Positions 37,601 through 46,600 of a DNA stretch of 64,000 bases are shown here, one piece after another. The stretch is from positions 30,206,267-30,270,266 of the forward strand of contig OY540809.1 of NCBI GenBank assembly GCA_961205875.1, in the 5' to 3' direction. The first letter of the stretch is position 1. Each line of letters opens with the position of its first letter. Position numbers and translations under genes: made by a program. This stretch comes from Sialis fuliginosa (lineage: Eukaryota; Arthropoda; Insecta; Megaloptera; Sialidae). The notes under the pieces are model-generated. The model saw only the letters and a program-made list of their open reading frames with translations. It was not told the origin of the DNA and did no database searches.

Positions 37601-40600
37601 TGGGACTTTCTTATATACGTATTGTAGAGATTGTAGTCAAGGCCGGATTAACAACATAGCAGAAGTAGCAAATGCTACGGGCCCCGCGACTTTGCGGAAA
37701 AATATCTCTTATTGGACTTACCACTTACCGTCCAATGGTTGATATGGGGTGTCCAAATCTGCAGTAATTAATAATTTAATTTAGGGTTTTCGATTGATCT
37801 TTGATTTTTTTAATCGATTTTTCAAAATTTGCTCAAATGAAATCAAGAAAATTTTGATTGCAAAAGTGGTGTTTTATTATACACACCTCAAATAAATTAA
37901 GGGATAATTAAAAAAAAGCAAAACAAAAAATTCAAATTTTCAGTTATATTTCCGCGAAAATTCATTTGATTTGCGTGCTCCAAAGCACATTTAAAAGTTT
38001 GCGCTAATAAAAATTTCAACAAATTTTATCATCCCTTTCCGTTCTTTGCCAAGGGTTAAAATATCCCTTAATTTTTTATTAACTTATCAATTTTTTTAAG
38101 GATTGTATATTCTAAATCAAGTCAGTCAGCGGCGTAGTTAGGGGGTAGGTAGGGGGGGCGGGGCGGTACCACCCGGGTGACAACCTGAAGGGGTGACACC
38201 TGTCTTATTTGTTAAAAATTAAAGCCTATTTACCCATAGACATAGAGCACTCGAAAACAGAGCCGTGTCAAAAGAAAAAGATGGAAAATAATTTGGGATA
38301 TACTTGTCTTTATTTAATAATTCATTTATTTCATTCTTATTAGAAAAAGAGATAGATGTATCCCGAAAAAATGGTGTAATATTTCTTCAAAATAGTGAGA
38401 GAGATACGGTGGCGTTTGGGATATATCTATCTCTTTTTCTAATAAGAAAGAAATAGTTACTTCTGTTTAAATAAGGACAAACCATTTTCTATCTCTTTCT
38501 TTTGACACAGCTCTGTTTTCGAGTTAGATGCGCAGTCCATGCTCTATGTCTATGATGTAATATTTACCTCTTTTTTGGTTATTTAAAGATTCCAATGGGA
38601 AAAATATCTAATAAATTGAGTGAATTGACTTTTTATTATTGAAAGTCTATATAGGTGATGACCATCCAAATGACGCCCGCTTAATGTGCAAAAAAATCCT
38701 ATTGACATTTTTCGGGGGGAGTGGGTGAAGCTATCGATTTCTCCCCGAGTTTTACCCCCCCCCCCCCACTCCTAGCGACGCCTCTACCAAGGGCCTTTTT
38801 ATAACATTTGCTACGGGCCCTACGCTTACTTAATCCAGCACTTGACATGTTTGCCATAGGTACCATGGGACTTTCTTATAAGTAATACTGAGAGTAAACA
38901 GAGTGGGTGATTCTAATTAATTATTTAAAAAATAATTCGAAAATTCAAAAATTGTCAAGAGTAAACATCCGTTTCCGGCTTAGTAATTATGTTCAAAAAA
39001 TTCATTTGAATATATTATATTAATAGTCCAGGCTGGCTAGGCTAAAAAGTACCTAAAATAGGAATTTTTGCGGTTTTAATACTTACAGGATATGTTACAA
39101 AAGTGGTGTAGAATAATACTCTAATTTTGCTCCGATTTTGGTTGTCCGCGACAGGAGTTAACGATGGTTCAATTGCAAAATTCTTCAGATTTTCTGATTT
39201 TTGCTAAATAGCGGGCTAAATAAGTATTATAGAAAAAAAAGTTTCAAATAAAAGTTAAACGCTATAAAATTCCGTACAACCTCCATTTTGAAAAAAAAAA
39301 TTAAAAATCATTTGTTTATTCGCAACGCTGATTAAAATGGCTGAAAACACACTTTTTTAAGCTGTAATAACTAACAAAGTTTAAAGTTTTTTAATTTGAT
39401 AACTCTGGAAAATAAACAATCTGTAGTACAGAACATTCACTGAAAATTACGACATGATATCTTCAACTGTTTTTGTTTTATTAAATTGTTAATAATGGAA
39501 TCATGCTTGTCTTTGATTAACAATAAAAGTTTTTATAAAACCTTTATTTTTGTAAAACTGTTTGTAGGTGTTCTCAAAGACTTATATAATCGATTCCCAC
39601 CATAAAAAAGTAAAATTTGTCAATTCTTTGGCAAATTAATGGTAACACTAAAATATTATTGTTGAGTTTTTTAAATTTTAATCCAATTCAATTGTTTCAT
39701 AGAACCAGAAATATTAAAAAAATAATAGCCAAGAACCTGCTCTGAATAATTATTTATCTATTGGTGAAAACCGCATTAAAATCGGTTCAGTAGTTTTTGA
39801 GTTATTTAAGGTAAATTACACACTACACAATTTTTATAAAAATTGATTGTTTATACAATTAATTAACTCTGCCTACATAAAAAGAAGCTTATTTTTGTAT
39901 CTTTTACCGCTTATCTCGAAAACTACTGAACCGATTTTAATGCGGTTTTCACCAATAGATAAATAATTATGCAGAGCAGGTTCTTGGCTATTATTTTTTT
40001 AATATTTCTGGTTCTAAGAAACAATTGAATTGGATTAAAATTTAAAAAACTCAACAATAAGATTTTAGTGTTACCATTTGCCAAAGAATTGACAAATTTT
40101 ATTTTTTTATGGTGGGAATCGATTATATATATTTGAGAAGACATACAAACAGTCGTACAAAAATAAAGGTTTTTTCAAAAACTTTTATTGTTAATCAAAG
40201 ACAAGAATGATTCCATTATTAACAATTTAATAAAACAGAAACAGTTGAAGATATCAGGTCCTAATTTTCAGTGAATACTACAGAATGTTTATTTTCCGGG
40301 GGTATCAAATTTAAAAACTTTAAACTTTGTTAGTTATTATAACTTAAAAAAGTGTGTTTTCAGCCATTTTAGTCAGCGTAGCGGATATACAAATGAATTT
40401 TTTTCAAAATAGAGGGTGTAGAGAATTTTGTAGCGTTTAACTTTTATTTGAAACTTTTTTTTGTATAATACTTATTTAGACCGCTATTTAGCAAAAATCA
40501 GAAAATCTGAAGAATTTTGCAATTGAACCATGGTTAACTCCTGTCGCGGACAAACAAAATCGGAGTAAAATTAGGGTATTATTCTACACCACTTTTGTAA

Positions 40601-43600
40601 CATATCCTGTAAGTATTAAAACTGTATGCAAAAAAAATCTGTTTTAGCCTCCACAGCCTGGACTATAATTATCTATCTTTTATTAGTTCGTCAGAATAAT
40701 AAAATATTAAATTTTAATAAAATATTAAATTATTAATGAGAATCACGTGCATTGTTCACTGTTAGTATTACATATAAGAAAGTCCCGTGGCTCCCATGGC
40801 AGATATTTTTAAACTACATAAATAAGTAAATAAAAATGTTTGTTTTTTATTATTTACAGGCAAAACAACAAAGTAAAATAAAATCTGGTACACCATCTGC
40901 ACAACAACCTGTTTCTAAAGTCCTTGTAGCAAGTAATTTTTTGGAAGAGTTGAAGAGTGATGACAGTACAGATGATGAAGAAAGTACTAAAAGAGCAGTA
41001 CCTGATTGGTGTTTGTGTAAGTATATATTTTTTCTGCTCTGGGCTGCAGAGAATTGTTAGTCGACAGTCAAAATTTGAAAACTGGTTAAAACCGTTTTTT
41101 GGACATATTTGAATTTGAAAGGTCTTTTTTTCAAAGCCGTAAATTTGGGTAATACAAGCAATTGAAAATACTGTTATATTGGGATATAATACTTTATGTT
41201 GATTTTAGAGTATATAAGAATCTTAGAATATTACACAGCTCCACAAAAAAAACAACTTTTGTTTGCGGGGATCTGACCCTCCGTACTATATGTAATGGAG
41301 TATGCTGAAACCGAATCCGAAGTCCAAATAACCCCATCACGTCAGGTTTTGTACTAACCTCAAAAAATAAAAAAGTAATAAAATTCAATAAAAAAAAAAA
41401 AAAAACAATATCATATATCCCATCAACCACACAACCCCATAACCTTAAAACTCCATAACCCTAAACCCTAAAACCCCATAATCCTATAACTTATGGAGTT
41501 ATAGGGTTATGGGGCTTTTGAGGTTATGAGGTTTAGGATTATGGGGTTTTAAGGCAAGGTATATAAAGACAAGGTAGTCTCAAGAGCTCCTTGACCAATC
41601 AGCGTTGGCGCGGGAATTGACGTCACCTGGGGGATCTATTCAAATGTCATAAATTTTTAATAGAATATTAATTACAAAAAATTCCTTTATTTATTCTTGT
41701 TTTCGTATTTTTTGATATTTTAACAACACATACAATCAAAGAAGTACAAATTCGACATAGCAAAATCATAAAGAGCTGCCAGAATCACATAATGTATTGC
41801 CAACTTAAGAATAGTAAAAATGATACTTCTCGAATAGACCAAATTGTCTGTGACAGCTTTTTTATGATTTTGCAATGTCGAATTTGTACTTATTTGATTG
41901 TATGTGTTGTTAAAATATCAAAAAATACGAAAACAAGAATAAATAAAGGAATTTTTTGTAATTAATATTCTATTAAAAATTTATGACATTTGAATAGGTG
42001 ACGTCAATTCTCGCGCCAACGCTGATTGGTCAAGGAATTGCTGAGACTACCTTGTCTTTATATACCTTGGTTTTAAGGTTACATGGTTGAGGTGTTAAAG
42101 GGCATAGCTGTTTCAAACATATTGATTATCACTGCTTGAATGCGCATAAGTATCTTTTTAAATGGGTTATGGGGTTTTAGGTTTTAAGTTATAAGGTTAT
42201 GGGGTTGTTGGGTTGATGGGATGTATGATTATGGGGTTTTGTTTGGGTTTTTATTGAATTTTATGACTTTTTTTATTTTTTGAGGTTAGAAAAAAAACCT
42301 GACGTGATGGGGTTATTTGGACTCCGGGTTCGGTTTCAGCATGCTCGATTACATATAGTCAGGTTTCCGGAAACAAAAGTTCGATTTTTTTTGTGGAGCT
42401 GTGTTATTATTAAGGACATTAAATGATAAAACTTGTATATTTGTTGCAGCTGAAAATCGAAGAAAGAATTGCCGTATTCAAGATGATATTCCAATTAGTG
42501 TAGTTAATAAATTTTTCTCTGCACGACCGATAATTATTGATTTATCTAAAGTATTTAATAACATTGATCAGCATTTATTGAAACGGACTTCGAGTGCTGT
42601 TTGGCGAACCCCACCACGCTATTCTTGTATGCACAAGAATTAAATAATATTCGTTTAAATTATTTTTAATATGTTTAGTTAGATATTTATGTTGATAATA
42701 AATGTCTTTATTTTTATTTGTTTCTAGTATTAATGTATTTATTAATTTGATATAGCAGATTTCTTAAAAAATGTTTAATTGTAAATATTCTAATCATGTA
42801 TGCAATAATTTTATAGAAGTAATTTTTAAAAATTGTTCATCTTTTATATTGCAAACTGTTGTTCAGAAAAAAATAAAATATACTTTTACATATCTTGAAA
42901 TTTTTGCTAAAACTTTTTAAATACACTCATCCAAACAATTAAAGGAACAAGAATTTAAACATTTTTTTTGGGTGTTTTTTGAAGTGCTGTATCTTTGTGA
43001 AAAATGGTCGTATCGAAATAAAACAAAAAACATTTTAAAGCGTCAAGTTTCTAGTTTTGAGATTTTTTAGCATAATTTAAATAAAAAAATTTTTTTTAAG
43101 GGTCCTCGGGCTTGGGAAATTTTTTTTCAGTTAAATCAATGCATTGGTCAGTTAACTTGTTTATTCAGCTTTAATTTGTTTTTTTTTTGGTCTCTCTCAA
43201 TTTTTTTTTGCCGAGATATCTGACTAAATGAAAAATGATTCTTTTGTCTTCGATGATCAATATATCAGCAACTAATGATTAAACAGTAAATTTAAGGGCA
43301 GTTTTAAAAACTTGAATAAATTTCCTACAAGACCCTTTCATGACTTTATTAGAAAAAATTTTTTTTTTACCCTCACCATTAGTTTGAAAAAGTACAAAAA
43401 AATGATCTTTTATGTTCTTTTAGTAAATCTATCGCTACTTTACAAATATTGATGGGAATACTAATGTTGCCAGGTATTTTTACAGCTTAATGTAACCCAA
43501 ACAGTCCTGTAAATTTTGAAATTGATCCATCGAATCGTTTTTCCGGACCGATTGATCAAAGTTTTACAAAAAAATTAAAGGAACAAGTGTATTGTGTAAC

Positions 43601-46600
43601 AGACTGGAACATAACATTGTGTAATCATCATCAAAATGAAAAAAACGATTTTCGATTTTTGATTTTTTTTACAGTTTTGCATTAGTTACTTATTAAATTT
43701 GAAATGGAGAAAAAAAATTCCAAAAAATTAAAAAAATAATTTTTTTTTTAATTTTGAATTTTTTTTTCAAAATTTTTAAAACATTTCAAAAAAACAATAC
43801 TGACTCATTTTTGACACGATTCGGTTTTTGCGTACTATAATTTTACTCATCTTGAATTAATTGCATTAATTAATTCTTTCGCAGCGGGAACCGTACGAAA
43901 TTGTAAAATAATTTTGTCTCGCATGCTGGAATCGAAATAATACGCAAGCAAAATTTGATCAATCGGTTCAGAAAAACGGTTCGATGGATCAATTTCAAAA
44001 TTTACAGGACTGTTTGGGTTACATTAAGCTGTAAAAATACCTGGCAACATTAGTATTCCCATCAATATTTGTAAAGTAGCGATAGATTTTTACTAAAAGA
44101 ACATAAAAGGTCATTTTTTTGTACTTTTTCAAACTAATGGTGAGGGTAAAAAAAAATTTTTTTCTAATAAAGTCATGAAAGGGTCTTGTAGGAAATTTAT
44201 TCAAGTTTTTAAAACTGCCATTAAATTTACTATTTAATCATTAGTTGCTGATATATTGATCATCGAAGACAAAAGAATCATTTTTCATTTAAAGTCAGAT
44301 ATCTCGGCAAAAAAAAATTGAGAGAGACCAAAAAAAAACAAATTAAAGCTGAATAAACAAGTTCACTGACCAATGCATTGATTTAACTGAAAAAAAATTT
44401 CCCAAGCCCGAGGACCCTTAAAAAGAATTTAAAAAATTGGAAAATTTTTGTGTCCCACTATTTCTTTTGATTGCGCGATAACCGTAACTCAAAAAAAATT
44501 ATGCTAAAAAATCTCAAAACAAGAAACTTGATGCTTTAAAATGCTTTTTGTTTTATTTCGATACGACCATTTTTCACAAAGATACAGCACTTCAAAAAAC
44601 ACCCAAAAAAAATGTTTAAATTCTTGTTCCTTTAATTGTTTGGATGAGTGTATGTTGTACCCATTGTTCATATAAAGTTTTTTGCTTAAAATAACATCAT
44701 CGATCCACTGTTAATGTTTTTTTTACAGTTCTTATCAATCATTCTGTATATTTGTATTTGATTTAAAAGATAGTAGAATAATAATTTTTGCTTCCTCCCA
44801 ATATCGAAGATATGAGAAGCTTTGTGATCATTTTAGAATGAGACAAAAAAAATGTTTTTGGATTTTCTGTTTTACATCAAAACAAACACTTTTTGTTTCG
44901 TGTCTGTCTGTCTGTCCGTGTGTCTGTCCCTTGAATTCTTGTCACACACATAACTCATGAACCACTGAACTGATATTGTTGAAACTTGGTCAGATGGTTG
45001 GGTCTGGCTTGAGGACGGCCTCATTTCAATATCATCAGAATCGTGTGTATCAGCGAAGGGAGGGCTAAACGTGCAGCAATCATTTTGCGCGCTAGTGTAA
45101 ATTTACAATCAGTATAACTCGACACTCAGAACAGCTATCACCTTGGTTTTGGTCTCAAGTTATAGATCTCGATTAAATCTACGAGGTGCAAGTACAAGTC
45201 AAACTAGTTTTAGTGAGTGAAAAACTTCATATAATAATAAAAAAATAAATCATAATGTCGACTAAAACAGAAAGAGCGTCTCAGCAGCTATCGGAAAATA
45301 TACCATTACCAGTAGTTGAAAGGGCCAGGATCAGGAGGTACAGAGTACGCCAAAATGCGAAAGTTAGCGGCTGGGGCAACGATGGTGCAAACACATCATA
45401 AGAGTCATTCCATGTCAAATCAACACAATTTTAATGAAAAATTTACCTCACTATCTCAGATTTTCATGAAATTTGGCACAATTGTACTATTCATATAGAC
45501 TTAGTTAATTTTAAAAATACCAAATTTTATTTTTGAAATTACAGCTAAGTAAAAATTTTCAAAAATTGGTCAAAAAACCGTGATGGAAAATTTTTGAAAT
45601 GCTCTGGAAGTTGATCTAAATGACCTAGAGAATTGGGAGGGGTGTCATTTTCACACCAATTCCAATGATATACAACACAATATGGGTTAAGAAAAAAAAT
45701 GTTTTCAAAATCAAAGTCAAATTTTGTTTTTTAATTTCACAAGTACGGTTTCAAAAATTTTCAAATTAATACCAAGAATAGTCATTATAGTTGTGAATCA
45801 CCTGGCAAAATATAAATGTCGGATTACAATGGGTTCAATGTTAAAATAATTTAAGACTGAAGCTCGAACTTAAAAATCGCTCTGTATTTAAACTGAAAAA
45901 TTCAACAATGCTAAAATTTATACTTGCATGAACATGAAGAACACTAATATAAAGTAACAATACATTACTAAATTTAAAATAGGCTATTACTTGCCACAAA
46001 AGCATTGCCTACGCATTTTCACGAGCCCCACGAGTGGAATTGTTGCAAGCCTCTTAAGAATTTTTTTTTCGACTATGCAGGTTTTTTGAACGACCTTTTT
46101 TAAGGCCTTCAAATAGAAAAAAAAATAATAACAAAGTTTATTTTTTAGGTTTTTCAATTCAAAATTTTAATTCATAAATTCATAATTCAAATTTTTTTAA
46201 TAGCATAAATATTACCTATACCTAGTGTCCGACCGAACATTCGGCTTCGGCTTCAGCCACCTTCGGCCAAAATTTCACCTTCGGCTGAATAATCGGCTTC
46301 GGCCAAAATTAAGCCGAAGGTTTTGCCGAAGCCGAAGGTTGAATTATATAGTATAATATTGTACATTTAAGTATTATTTTATGCGATATACATACGTTCC
46401 ACAGAAAACCGCATATAAAAAATCGCACAAAAAAAGACATACATAGCTTACATTATAAAATATGGAATAGATAGATAGATAAATTTCTTTATTTTGGCCT
46501 TGTAAAAAGGATTAATAGCGTCAGTGATACATTCTCTAATTTTCTAAAACCACGTACCTAAAATCAAATAAAAAAAAGCAATGAGTTTAAATAAACCAAA

